Notes under the pieces: model-generated
Seen by the model: only the letters and a program-made list of their open reading frames with translations
What the model was told of the DNA's origin: nothing
Database searches by the model: none
Shown: positions 1 through 8,705 of the stretch, in pieces
Position numbering within the stretch: position 1 is the stretch's first letter
How the letters are laid out: the number at the start of each line of letters is the position of its first letter
Assembly: GCA_018241665.1 (NCBI GenBank)
Contig: JAFEDK010000019.1
Span: 261,767-325,766, forward strand
DNA length: 64,000 nt
Reading direction: 5' to 3'
Source of the DNA: Pseudomonadota bacterium
Lineage (GTDB): Bacteria; Pseudomonadota; Gammaproteobacteria; Burkholderiales; Rhodocyclaceae
Made by a program: the position numbers and the translations under genes

Positions 1-551
1 GCGATCTCCTCGTCGCTGAAGCTGGTCGGCACGCTGACCGGGAAGCTCACCACCAGGCGCGGATCGCCGGCCGCCGCGGCGCGGGCCGCCAGGTCGGCGA
101 AGATCGACGCCGGCGTGTCGCGGCTCACCGGCTTGCCGCAGCAGCGGCAGTGCAGCTTGGCGGCGCGGGCGTAGAGCAGCTTGAAGTGGTCGGCCAGCTC
201 GGTCATCGTGCCAACCGTCGAGCGGGAGGTGCGCACCGGGTTGGTCTGGTCGATGGCGATGGCCGGCGGCACGCCTTCGATGCGATCCACCTGCGGCTTG
301 TCCATGCGGTCGAGGAACTGGCGCGCGTACGGGGAGAAGGTCTCCACGTAGCGGCGCTGGCCTTCGGCGTAGAGGGTGTCGAAGACCAGCGAACTCTTGC
401 CGGAACCGGACACCCCGGTGACCACCACCAGCTCGTGGTGGGGGATGTCGAGGGACAGGTTCTTCAGGTTGTTCTGGCGGGCGCCGCGGATACGGATGGC
501 GTCGGCGTCAGCAGGGCCGTGGTCGGCCGGGCAGGCGGGATCGGAACACAT
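1..551 (-). CDS. uvrA: UvrA-family excinuclease ATPase, N-terminal part (cut by window edge)
   Basis: The first 183 residues of a UvrA-type DNA-damage recognition ATPase are visible; the rest lies beyond base 1. The start is the ATG at 551. Visible are the N-terminal [10 protein letters not shown] segment, the Walker [10 protein letters not shown], the [13 protein letters not shown] signature and the beginning of the first cysteine module (CRCCGKPV). Where canonical UvrA reads IEQKSTSHNPRSTVGT, this protein reads [16 protein letters not shown]. From family knowledge that variant is typical of the long second UvrA paralogue of many Pseudomonas and betaproteobacteria, not of the housekeeping UvrA. 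The symbol is therefore a family name; canonical UvrA cannot be excluded from this fragment. No neighbouring uvr gene is present. Confidence 0.85.
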   Translation of the reverse strand, partial: MCSDPACPADHGPADADAIRIRGARQNNLKNLSLDIPHHELVVVTGVSGSGKSSLVFDTLYAEGQRRYVETFSPYARQFLDRMDKPQVDRIEGVPPAIAIDQTNPVRTSRSTVGTMTELADHFKLLYARAAKLHCRCCGKPVSRDTPASIFADLAARAAAAGDPRLVVSFPVSVPTSFSDEEI

Positions 552-654
552 GGGCAGCGGGGTCGGAGAAGAGGCAGGCAGTGCCTATTGTAGGGCCTGT
601 TGGCAGACCTCCCGCAGCGCAGCGGGTTCCCGCTGCCCGACCGGCGCGACGGGA

Positions 655-2631
655 TCAGGGATTGATCAAGCGGTCGGTGGCCGCCTCGTCGACGATGGAG
701 CTGTCGCGGAACAGCTGGGTCTGCGGCGAGGCGGTCTGCTGGGCCAGCGCGCGGGCCGTCACTGCGAGCACTTCGCCACCGTCCCCGTCGACGATCAGGA
801 TCAGCTGGCGGGCCGGGCCGATCAGCCCGACGAAGCCACGCATCACGCTGCCGTCCGGCAGGCCGACGGCGACGCTATCCCCCACTTCCAGTTCCGCCCA
901 CTCGGAAGGCAACGACAGCTCGCCAGCGAAGTACTGTTTATGGCGCAGCACCCGGAAATCCAGGCGCTCGCCGACCGTGCCGAGGACCGGCACCGACGGC
1001 CGACGGAAACGGGGCTCGGGCCCCGGCCGGCCGGCGATCAGCGCGGCATGCAATTCCAGGCACGGCGCCAGCCCCTCCCGGATGTGCTCCGGCGACAGGC
1101 CGATCCACGCCAGCCCCTCCTCCAGCGAACGCATCAGCGCCGGCAGCTGGGCCATCAGATGCTGGCGGGCCACCTCGTCGGGCTCCGGCATCGCGCTGAC
1201 CAGCAGGCGGTGGGCCGTCTGGACCCGGGATGTCCATTGCGGGCTGCCGGTACCGTAGCGGTAAGCCGCCTTGGCCAGCACGTGGACCCAATACCCCTCG
1301 ATGAACTCCCGCGCCACGGGATCGGAGTGGTGCCCGATCAACAGGTAGATCGCCCGGCTGGCCTGGTGCAGCGCCACCTCGCGCCGCTCCAGCCGCTCGG
1401 CCTCGTCCTTGAAGGCCTCGACGCGGGCCAGCGCCCCTTTCTGGCGGGAGCGCAACAAGGCTTCCGCCCCCGTCAGCGCGACCTGGAAATCCCGGTCCTC
1501 GAAACGGGTCAGCCGCAGCAGCGGACGCACGACGAGCAGCAGCCCCCGGCACACCGGCAACTCGGGCGGACAATCCGGCGGCAGGGTACGGCCGACATTG
1601 GCGATCAGATCCACCAGGCGCAGTGCCGGGTGGCGCTCCTCGGCCAGCAGGGTGTCGCTGCGCAGGGCCAGCCGGAGCATTGGCACCCGCAGTCCGGCCA
1701 GCACCATGCGGATCGTCGCCGGCAGGAAGGGCGCCGCCGCCAGGTAGGCAAAGACGGTTTCCACGACGGCGACAGCCGCCGCGCTGGCCGGCGCCAGCAG
1801 GCCACCGAGTTCACTCGTGCCCAGGGACTGGGGCACCCCGCCGCCGTAGTGCTGGCGCTCGCCGAGCCAGGCCTCGACGCGCTCGAGCAGGGCTGCTGCC
1901 AGGGTCGGATCGAGATGGGTGGTACCGGGCATCGTCTCCCGCCGGGCCAGCACGGACAGACGCAGCGCATCCACGGGATTCATCTGCAGACTGCGCGACG
2001 CCTCCGCCGTAGCGGTACGTTCACTGCCCGGCACCAGGGACGAACGGGACGGCGTGGCGACCCGGTAGCGGGAATCGACGCCGGCATCCGCCAGGTGATG
2101 CTCCAGCTCCCGGTAGAACACGCACAGATGACGCTGCAGCGGCTCTTCCAGGCGCTTGAGCAGCACCATCGCCTCCTGGGCGCTGAGCCGCTCGGCCTCC
2201 TTCAGCGCCCGCAGCGCCCGGCACACGCTCTCGGTGCCGACCGGGGACTCCTTCTGCAGCACGGCATCGGTACCGGCCATCAGCATGCGCATGCGCAGGT
2301 GCAGGGACGCCAGTTCGCGCTCGCAGACGTCGCGCAGGCGCTGGTCGAGATTCATCAGCTCGACCGAGTAATCCATGTCGTCATCGTGGACCAGGCTGAT
2401 ATGGGATGCCGTCAGCCCGTGTATCTGCTCGAAGCCCGGTCGCTCCTTGGTGCCCGACAGCTCGTCGAAGCATTCGCCGGCAGCATTGGCCAGTTCGTCC
2501 AGCCAGCCCGCGTGACGAATGACCTCGCCCGCCGCCCGCCGCAGCGTCTCCAGGAAGCGCGCGCGGCTGTCGGCCAGCAACTGGGCGGCCACGGTGGCGG
2601 GCTGGTCGTCGGTGAGGGTAGGAAGCGCCAT
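655..2631 (-). CDS. DUF1631-like protein of unknown function
   Basis: Predicted 658-residue soluble protein rich in leucine, alanine and arginine helices, without signal peptide or membrane segment. The segment around residues 75-110 (HISLVHDDDMDYSVEL followed by CERELASLHLRMRML) resembles the DUF1631 signature in which an LSLVDDDELEE-like stretch precedes a helix ending in LNxRL. The C-terminal 90 residues (FRVLRHKQYFAGELSL onward) look like a small beta-rich domain. The ATG at 2631 is the first plausible start, and an AT-rich promoter-like stretch lies just upstream (2640-2680). No catalytic motif was recognised. It stands alone between the uvrA-like gene and a small membrane protein gene. 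The family assignment is from memory of the signature and is moderate. Confidence 0.6.
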   Translation of the reverse strand: MALPTLTDDQPATVAAQLLADSRARFLETLRRAAGEVIRHAGWLDELANAAGECFDELSGTKERPGFEQIHGLTASHISLVHDDDMDYSVELMNLDQRLRDVCERELASLHLRMRMLMAGTDAVLQKESPVGTESVCRALRALKEAERLSAQEAMVLLKRLEEPLQRHLCVFYRELEHHLADAGVDSRYRVATPSRSSLVPGSERTATAEASRSLQMNPVDALRLSVLARRETMPGTTHLDPTLAAALLERVEAWLGERQHYGGGVPQSLGTSELGGLLAPASAAAVAVVETVFAYLAAAPFLPATIRMVLAGLRVPMLRLALRSDTLLAEERHPALRLVDLIANVGRTLPPDCPPELPVCRGLLLVVRPLLRLTRFEDRDFQVALTGAEALLRSRQKGALARVEAFKDEAERLERREVALHQASRAIYLLIGHHSDPVAREFIEGYWVHVLAKAAYRYGTGSPQWTSRVQTAHRLLVSAMPEPDEVARQHLMAQLPALMRSLEEGLAWIGLSPEHIREGLAPCLELHAALIAGRPGPEPRFRRPSVPVLGTVGERLDFRVLRHKQYFAGELSLPSEWAELEVGDSVAVGLPDGSVMRGFVGLIGPARQLILIVDGDGGEVLAVTARALAQQTASPQTQLFRDSSIVDEAATDRLINP

Positions 2632-2710
2632 AGCGATCGGGTTCGTTATATTTTGTTAGGCGGACCAATCTTAGCCGCAGCCGGCTTTATCGGTAAAAAC
2701 GCCGAAACCT

Positions 2711-3223
2711 TCAGTGTGCAGCACGTCCTGCCGAGCCGCATTTACCGAGCAGCCGCCCTCCCACCCACAGCGCGAAGAAGGTGACGAGCCCCCATTTCAG
2801 CAGCGAACACGAGGCCGACACGGGAATGAGCACGCTCGGCGCCCCGAAGGGGCCAGCCAGCAAGCGCAGTTGCAGCAGGTTCTCCGCAACGTCGAACAAC
2901 GCCGCCAGCGGCAACAGCGCAGCCAGCCTGCCGGCCGCTCGCCCGGCACTTTCCGGAAAGAGCCCGCCGCGGGTCGCGACGACATAGCCGAACAACGCGT
3001 AGACGCATAGGTGGAGCGCATCTGCGGCGAAATGTTCCCGGTACGCCCGAAGTCCGTCAGCGCCCCACGCATTGAGAATCCCCCAGTAACGCTCGGCGCT
3101 GAAGCTGAGTTGCAGGCAGATGATGTTGGGACGGCGCACCCCCACGATGAGCGCCAGATGTGCTTGGGACACCAGCAGCGCCGCGCTCGCCAGTCCGGTC
3201 ATCCAGGGGGATGCTCGTGCCAT
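2711..3223 (-). CDS. Small integral membrane protein, unknown
   Basis: A 170-residue hydrophobic protein. The start is taken at the ATG at 3223, preceded by AGCAGGAAAA, a good ribosome-binding site; a 23-residue upstream extension in the same frame has no such support. Four hydrophobic segments are visible: about residues 9-28, 73-90, 98-118 and 135-158. The loop carries RYWGILNAWGADGLRAYREHF, and DVAENLLQL sits at the start of the third or fourth helix. This arrangement is like small four-helix membrane proteins of unknown function; no enzyme signature was recognised. It is monocistronic and divergent from the HDOD gene. Confidence 0.6.
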   Translation of the reverse strand: MARASPWMTGLASAALLVSQAHLALIVGVRRPNIICLQLSFSAERYWGILNAWGADGLRAYREHFAADALHLCVYALFGYVVATRGGLFPESAGRAAGRLAALLPLAALFDVAENLLQLRLLAGPFGAPSVLIPVSASCSLLKWGLVTFFALWVGGRLLGKCGSAGRAAH

Positions 3224-3377
3224 TTTTCCTGCTCCGCTTGCGGTCGGCCACTTGGTGGGTGTGCAATAGTCACGAATGCGGCAAAGCAGCAATTGCTTGT
3301 CGCCCTCTTCGCCTTAAAATAAAAAAATTGATTTTTCCGACAAATTCATCAGACCGAATTAGCATCAGTACGGAATC

Positions 3378-4235
3378 ATGACCAGCGCCACCAAGCCCAA
3401 GCCCTCCAACCCCCAGCAACTCGCAACCGACCTTGCCTCCATCCGTATCCCAGCCTGCCCGGCAATGGTCACCGAGGTCCTGCACGAAGCCCGCAAGGAC
3501 GAACCGAACTTCAAGGTTCTGGCCCGCATCATTTCATCCGACGTGGGCATGTCGGCAATGGCCGTCAAGCTCGCCAACTCGCCGATGTTCGGCTCCGCCG
3601 CTCCGGTGAAGAGCGTGCAACAGGCGATCAGCCGCCTTGGCACCAGTAACGTACTGAACATCATAGTCGCTGCAGCGCTGCGCAGCTCCGTCGACGGCCT
3701 GCCGGCCGACTTCCTGGAGCACTTCTGGGACATGGCGGCATCCCGCGCCCTGTGCGCCGGCCTGCTGGCCCGCAAGCACGTGGGCATTCCCCCGGAAGAC
3801 GCCTATACCTACGGGCTGTTCCAGAACGCTGCCGTGCCGGTACTGATGCAGCACTTCTCGAGCTACGCGGCGCTCTACAGCAGCGCCGGCGAACACGGCG
3901 ATCATCTGGTGGGGCTCGAGCGCGCGCAGTTCCACAGCGACCACGCGGTGGTCGGCTGGCTGCTGGCGCGCAACTGGGGGCTGCCGGCCAAGATCGCGGC
4001 GGCGATCCAGCATCACCACAACCCCGAACGCTACATCCTCCCCGAGGAGGAACTGCCATCGAACGCGCTGGCGCTGATCGCCGTCACCCAGCTCGCCGAA
4101 TACATCATCGCCGAACTCGGCGGCGCCGCGCTGGAGGTGAGCCAGCGCGCCTTCGAGGACGCCCGCAGCTTCCTCGGCACGACCGACCACGACCTGGACG
4201 AATTCCGCGAACTCGTCGCCGCCGCGCTGGCCTGA
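3378..4235 (+). CDS. HDOD domain signalling protein
   Basis: A 285-residue protein made almost entirely of one HDOD domain, a catalytically degenerate HD-domain relative found in bacterial signalling. Support comes from IPACPAMVTEVLHEARKD near the N-terminus, LARIISSDVGMSAMAVKLAN (about residues 50-70) and the conserved VKSVQQAISRLGTSNVLNI (about 78-96). AAAIQHHHNPERY follows near residue 214. HDOD proteins act as output or scaffold modules in c-di-GMP, chemotaxis and kinase pathways; no partner domain is fused here. The 150 bp upstream is AT-rich and likely holds a promoter. A strong terminator lies downstream and is shared with topB, which converges on it. Confidence 0.85.
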   Translation: MTSATKPKPSNPQQLATDLASIRIPACPAMVTEVLHEARKDEPNFKVLARIISSDVGMSAMAVKLANSPMFGSAAPVKSVQQAISRLGTSNVLNIIVAAALRSSVDGLPADFLEHFWDMAASRALCAGLLARKHVGIPPEDAYTYGLFQNAAVPVLMQHFSSYAALYSSAGEHGDHLVGLERAQFHSDHAVVGWLLARNWGLPAKIAAAIQHHHNPERYILPEEELPSNALALIAVTQLAEYIIAELGGAALEVSQRAFEDARSFLGTTDHDLDEFRELVAAALA

Positions 4236-4246
4236 CGCCACGCGAT

Positions 4247-4334
4247 GTGGGGCTGTAACGGCGAACTCATTCTCCCGCCGACTCGGGGCCGGGAACCAGG
4301 CTCGCAGGCAGCGGGCGAATGAATTCGCCCCCAC
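4247..4334. repeat. REP-like element, one degenerate and one intact arm
   Basis: The right arm (4313-4334) contains the palindromic core GGGCGAATGAATTCGCCC followed by CCAC. The left arm (about 4247-4292) is a decayed inverted copy. It belongs to the same family as the elements at 31113, 33508 and 52122 and lies, like them, directly after a gene end. Confidence 0.7.
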
Positions 4335-4364
4335 GGGACTCCCCCTCGACAACAGAGGCCGCCT

Positions 4365-4405
4365 CCCAGAAAAAAGCCCGCCATCACGGCGGGCTTTTTT
4401 CTGGG
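4365..4405. terminator. Bidirectional rho-independent terminator
   Basis: A perfect 18-bp stem (CCCAGAAAAAAGCCCGCC and its complement) closes on the 5-nt loop ATCAC. With A- and T-runs on both sides it can end transcription of the HDOD gene on the plus strand and topB on the minus strand. Confidence 0.9.
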
Positions 4406-4417
4406 ATTGTCCAGACC

Positions 4418-6940
4418 TTACTCGGCCTCGGCCTTCTTGCGGCTGGCCGGTTTCTTGGCAGCGGCCGCCTTGGGTTCCTTCTTCTCGAACTCGAAGCCGA
4501 CCTTGCCATCGTCCCCACGCACCAGGAAGGCCGAGAACTTGCGCTTCGTGCGGCTCGACACGAAGCCGCGGAGCAGTTCGGTCCGCCCGGTATCAAGCAG
4601 CTTCTGCATCTGGTCGCGTTCGATCGGCTGCTGCAGGATGATCTTGCCGGAGCGGAAATCGCAGGATTTCTCCGGCCCCACCGACTTGCTGCAGACGTAG
4701 GACAGGCCGTGCTCATACACCTGGGCACTGCATTTCGGGCACTGGCCCAGGGAGTCCTGACCGGAGAAGTCCACCGCCTCGGCAGCCTCGTCTTCTTTCG
4801 GCTGACCGAAATCGAACTCCGGCTGCTTGTCGTCGTTGAGGCGGATCTCGGCGTTGAACAAGCGCCCCATCTTGTTGCGGAAACCCAGCAGCGGGCCAAC
4901 CCGGCCGGTGGCCAGCAGGGCCTCGATCTCCGGGATCTCGAACTGGCGGCCGGCGACGATCTTCCAGGCACTCCAGTCGCAACTCTGGCAGGAGAACTTC
5001 TTGTAGTTCTCCTTCACCTGGCCGCCACACTTGGGGCACGGGGTCTGCAGCGTGGCAAAGTCGCCCGGCACGGTGTCGGACTCGTAGCGCTTGGCGCGCT
5101 CGACGATGTCGCGGGTCATGGACTGGATGTGTTCCATGAACTCGGCCCGTGACAGCGCGCCGCGTTCCATCTGGGCCAGCTTGTGTTCCCATTCGCCAGT
5201 GAGTTCCGGCGAGGTCAGCTCGTTGGTGCCCAGGCCGCGCAGCAAGGTGATCAGCGAGAATGCCTTGGCAGTCGGGATCAGCTCCTTCCCATCCCGCAGC
5301 ATGTAGGTTTCGCCGATCAGGTTTTCGATGATCTGCGCGCGGGTCGCCGGGGTGCCGAGGCCGCGGCCAGCCATCGCGGCGCGCAATTCCTCGTCGTCCA
5401 CCATCTTGCCGGCGCCTTCCATCGCGGACAGCAGCGTGGCTTCGTTGAAGCGTGCGGGCGGCTTGGTGACCAGGGCCTTGAGCAGGATCTCGTCGGTGCT
5501 GACCTTCTCGCCCGGCTCGACCGCCACCAGCTGCGGCGTGCCGCCCTCTTCGTCACTCGCCACCGCCGCGGCCTTGCCGTAGATGGCCAGCCAGCCCGGA
5601 TTGACGAGGATCTTGCCCTCGGTCTTGAAGGCCTCGCCCTCGACGCGGGTGATACGGGTGGTCACGCGGTACTCGGCGGCCGGGTAGAACACCGACAGGA
5701 AGCGCCGGGTCACCAGGTCGTAGATCTTCGCCTCGGCCTCGGACAGGCTCTTGGGCGCCGTACCGGTGGGGATGATCGCGAAGTGGTCGGAGATCTTGGC
5801 GTTGTTGAAGATGCGCTTGTTGGGCTTGGCCCAGCCGTGCTTGACGATCTCGTTGGCAAACGGCGCGTAGGCGTCCGGCAGGCCGCCGAGGATGCCCTGG
5901 ACCTGGCCAACGTAGTCTTCCGGCAGCGCGCGGGCGTCGGTACGCGGATAGGTCAGGACCTTGTGCTTTTCGTAGAGGGCCTGGGCCAGTTGCAGCGTGG
6001 TTCGCGCCGAGAAACCGAAACGGCCGTTGGCTTCACGCTGCAGGGAGGTCAGGTCGAACAGCAGCGGCGACAGCTGGGTGGAAGGCTTGGACTCTTCCTC
6101 GACGCTTCCGGTCTTGCCCTCGCACTTGGCCTTGATGGCTGCGGCCTTCGCCTTGTCCCACAGACGGAAAGCCGTCGCGTGCTCGGCGAGCGGCGCACCT
6201 TCCTCGGGCTTCTTGAAAGCTTCGTCGAACCAGCGGCCGGCGTAGGCACCGGCCTTGCAGCCGAAGCTGGCCTCCAGTTCCCAGTAATCGGTGGGCTTGA
6301 AGGCGCGGATCTTTTCTTCGCGCTCGACGACGATGGCCAGCGTCGGGGTCTGCACGCGCCCGACGGTGGTCAGGTGGAAGCCGCCGGTCTTGGAGTTGAA
6401 GGCGGTCATCGCGCGGGTGCCGTTGATGCCGATCAGCCAGTCGCTCTCGGCACGACACACGGCGGCCTCACGCAGGCCTTCAACATCGGCGGCGGCGCGG
6501 AGCTGGGCGAAACCGTCGCGGATCGCGCCGGCGGTCATCGACTGCAGCCACAGGCGCTGCACCGGCTTGGCGCTGCCGGAATGCTGCACGATGAAGCTGA
6601 AGATCAGCTCCCCCTCGCGTCCCGCGTCACAGGCGTTGATCAGGCCGGTAACGTCCTTGCGCTTGATCAGGCGGGTCAGCAGCTTGAGCCGGTCCTCGGT
6701 CTTCTCGATCGGGTTGAGGGCGAAATGCGGCGGGATCACCGGCAGGTGCGCGAAAGACCACTTGCCGCGCTTGACTTCGAATTCGGCGGGAACGGTGAGC
6801 TCCAGCAGATGGCCGACCGCCGAGGAGAGCACATAGTGCTCCGACTCGAAATAGTCTTTTTCCTTGGTGAAACCACCCAGGGAGCGGGCGATGTCTGCCG
6901 CGACCGAGGGCTTTTCCGCGATGATCAGCTGCTTGCTCAT
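4418..6940 (-). CDS. topB: DNA topoisomerase III
   Basis: A type IA topoisomerase of 840 residues that cuts and passes single strands to resolve intertwined DNA. The TOPRIM domain opens the protein (IIAEKPSVAADIA at residues 6-18, CDAGREGELIF near 105). The catalytic tyrosine is Tyr331 in LTYPRTDARALP, and EGAGKMVDDEELR with GRGLGTPATRAQIIENL follow. The C-terminal third holds a four-cysteine zinc module (CPKCGGQ to CQSCDWSAW), a second cysteine module (CPKCSAQ to CSKSVGPEKSCDF) and a lysine-rich tail. This extended C-terminus is usual for proteobacterial TopB of about 850 residues. The start ATG at 6940 is preceded by AAGGTACTCC. Confidence 0.96.
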   Translation of the reverse strand: MSKQLIIAEKPSVAADIARSLGGFTKEKDYFESEHYVLSSAVGHLLELTVPAEFEVKRGKWSFAHLPVIPPHFALNPIEKTEDRLKLLTRLIKRKDVTGLINACDAGREGELIFSFIVQHSGSAKPVQRLWLQSMTAGAIRDGFAQLRAAADVEGLREAAVCRAESDWLIGINGTRAMTAFNSKTGGFHLTTVGRVQTPTLAIVVEREEKIRAFKPTDYWELEASFGCKAGAYAGRWFDEAFKKPEEGAPLAEHATAFRLWDKAKAAAIKAKCEGKTGSVEEESKPSTQLSPLLFDLTSLQREANGRFGFSARTTLQLAQALYEKHKVLTYPRTDARALPEDYVGQVQGILGGLPDAYAPFANEIVKHGWAKPNKRIFNNAKISDHFAIIPTGTAPKSLSEAEAKIYDLVTRRFLSVFYPAAEYRVTTRITRVEGEAFKTEGKILVNPGWLAIYGKAAAVASDEEGGTPQLVAVEPGEKVSTDEILLKALVTKPPARFNEATLLSAMEGAGKMVDDEELRAAMAGRGLGTPATRAQIIENLIGETYMLRDGKELIPTAKAFSLITLLRGLGTNELTSPELTGEWEHKLAQMERGALSRAEFMEHIQSMTRDIVERAKRYESDTVPGDFATLQTPCPKCGGQVKENYKKFSCQSCDWSAWKIVAGRQFEIPEIEALLATGRVGPLLGFRNKMGRLFNAEIRLNDDKQPEFDFGQPKEDEAAEAVDFSGQDSLGQCPKCSAQVYEHGLSYVCSKSVGPEKSCDFRSGKIILQQPIERDQMQKLLDTGRTELLRGFVSSRTKRKFSAFLVRGDDGKVGFEFEKKEPKAAAAKKPASRKKAEAE

Positions 6941-7094
6941 TGGAGTACCTTCGTGCTGCGCACTCCGGTCTATGCCCGATGGGCAACCGGCCGGCTCATG
7001 CCTGTAGCGCGCAACATGGCGCCTGATTCAGGTTGTTGGGGGGGAGCGGCGCATCATACGGAAGCCTGCACCGGCCGTGCAAGCCGCCGGCCGA

Positions 7095-7574
7095 TCAATG
7101 CACCGGGTATGCAGCCGGCTCGTCTTCGTCCTCGAGCCCTTCGTTGAGAAGTTCGTCGAGGATCAGGCCGTTGATCGGGCGATCCTGCTGCCACAGCACC
7201 ATCAGCACGATAACCTTGAGATTTTCCAGTTCGATCTCCGGGTCGTCGAGGGCCAAGGCCCGCTCGACGATCATTTCCCGGCACTCGGAATCGAGGATGC
7301 CCGCGTTCTCGAGGAACAGCAGGAAACCACGGCACTCCACACCCAGGCGGGACAGTTCGTCGTCGGCGTAGATGCGCAGGGAGCCGGCGCGGGCGCACTG
7401 GGCCGGACGCTCGCCGTCGGACAACTGGCGCAGTCCCGACAGCCATTCCAGAGCGTCAGTGATTTCTTCTTCCTCGAAACCGGCGGCCGTGAGCTTGCGG
7501 GCCAGCTGCGCGGGTTCGGGGCATGCGTCGGCGTGGACGTAGTTCTCGAAGAGGTACACGAGGATATCGAACAT
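7095..7574 (-). CDS. smg: Smg/DUF494 family protein
   Basis: A 159-residue acidic protein beginning MFDILVYLFENYVHADACPEP, the hallmark N-terminus of the Smg (DUF494) family. The family is conserved next to dprA and def in beta- and gammaproteobacteria and its function is unknown. I placed the start at the ATG at 7574; the frame is open 11 codons further but those residues do not belong to the family. It follows dprA closely (its start codon lies 29 nt before the dprA stop), so the two are probably co-transcribed. Confidence 0.9.
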   Translation of the reverse strand: MFDILVYLFENYVHADACPEPAQLARKLTAAGFEEEEITDALEWLSGLRQLSDGERPAQCARAGSLRIYADDELSRLGVECRGFLLFLENAGILDSECREMIVERALALDDPEIELENLKVIVLMVLWQQDRPINGLILDELLNEGLEDEDEPAAYPVH

Positions 7575-7603
7575 GGCGCGTAGGGCCTGAGGCCGGTGGT
7601 TTT

Positions 7604-8692
7604 TCAAAGGCGCTGGAGGCGCCCTCCGGGCAGGCGGGAGACCCGTCCGTCGAGTTCCAGCGTAAGCAGAATGGCGTAGAGCGCTTCCGGCGTCAAGCTG
7701 GTGCGGTGCACAAGAGTCTCCATATCCACCGGGTCGTGGCCCAGTGCGGCGAGCACGCCGCCTTCGTCAGCGCCCCCCTCCGCCGGGCCGGGGGCGTGCT
7801 GCGGCGCCACTTCCGGCGCGGGCAGGCGCAGCTCCTCGAGTATGTCATTGGCAGATTCGACGAGTTTCGCGCCCTCGCGGATCAGGCGGTGGCAACCGCG
7901 CGACAGGGGCGAATGGATGGACCCGGGAATCGCGAAGACCTCCCGCCCACAATCGCCGGCCAGCCGCGCAGTGATCAACGACCCACTCTTTACCGCCGCC
8001 TCGACCACCAGCACGCCGCTGGACAGACCGGCGATCAGCCTGTTGCGGCGCGGAAAATGGTGGGCGAGCGGGCCACTGCCGAGGGGGAATTCGCTGACGA
8101 TCGCGCCAGCTTCGGCGATGCGCCGGGCCAGCGCCGCGTTGCGGGCCGGGTAGATGCGGTCGGCTCCGGTGCCGATCACCGCCACCGTGCGGCCGGCCCC
8201 GGCAAGGCCGCCCCGGTGGGCCGCCGCGTCGATGCCCAAGGCCAGACCGCTGACGATGGTCAGGCCGGCAGACGACAGGGCTGCCGAAAAAGCCTCCGCG
8301 TTGGCCTCGCCCTGCGGCGTGGCATTGCGGGCACCAACCACGGCCATGGACGGGCGGCTCAGCAGGCTCGCGTCACCCTTCACATAGAGCAGCACGGGCG
8401 GATCGGGGATTTCCAGCAGCGCCGCCGGATAGCTTTCATCGCCGAGCGTCAGGAGCGCGTTGCCGGATTCCGTCAGCCACTCCAGGGCCGTGCTCACCGC
8501 GGCACCGGCGTCATGTTCGAGGAGCAGGCGGGCGGCAGGTCCGCCAACCACCGCCGCCAGGGCTGCGGGGGGCGCCGCATAAATCCGCTCGGGTGGCCCG
8601 AAGGCGGCCAGCAGCTGGCGCTGGCTGGCCGGCCCCAGGCCCGGGGTGAGGGTCAGGCGCAGCCAGCCGGAAAGGGGATGCACGCCTGACAA
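7604..8692 (-). CDS. dprA: DNA-processing protein DprA
   Basis: DprA (Smf) loads RecA onto incoming single-stranded DNA during natural transformation. The 362-residue protein has an N-terminal SAM-like helical part (about 1-70) and a Rossmann-fold core with VVGARNATPQG, SGLALGIDAAAHRG, VIGTGADRIYPARN and FPRRNRLIAGLS (about 115-250). A C-terminal winged-helix DprA_WH part follows (VDMETLVHRTSLTPEALYAI). The start is uncertain: the longest frame begins with TTG at 8692, and a GTG at 8683 gives a protein starting HPLSGWLRLTLTPGLG. The gene follows the LysM gene with about 13 nt between them and precedes smg, a common betaproteobacterial order. Confidence 0.95.
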   Translation of the reverse strand: MSGVHPLSGWLRLTLTPGLGPASQRQLLAAFGPPERIYAAPPAALAAVVGGPAARLLLEHDAGAAVSTALEWLTESGNALLTLGDESYPAALLEIPDPPVLLYVKGDASLLSRPSMAVVGARNATPQGEANAEAFSAALSSAGLTIVSGLALGIDAAAHRGGLAGAGRTVAVIGTGADRIYPARNAALARRIAEAGAIVSEFPLGSGPLAHHFPRRNRLIAGLSSGVLVVEAAVKSGSLITARLAGDCGREVFAIPGSIHSPLSRGCHRLIREGAKLVESANDILEELRLPAPEVAPQHAPGPAEGGADEGGVLAALGHDPVDMETLVHRTSLTPEALYAILLTLELDGRVSRLPGGRLQRL

Positions 8693-8705
8693 GATACTGC
8701 GGCGC

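Noticed and set aside
376-2784. 802-codon plus-strand open frame opposite the DUF1631-like gene
   Set aside because: Low-complexity arginine/glutamine-rich translation typical of the antisense of a GC-rich gene; no family resemblance, and it crosses the uvrA-like start region.
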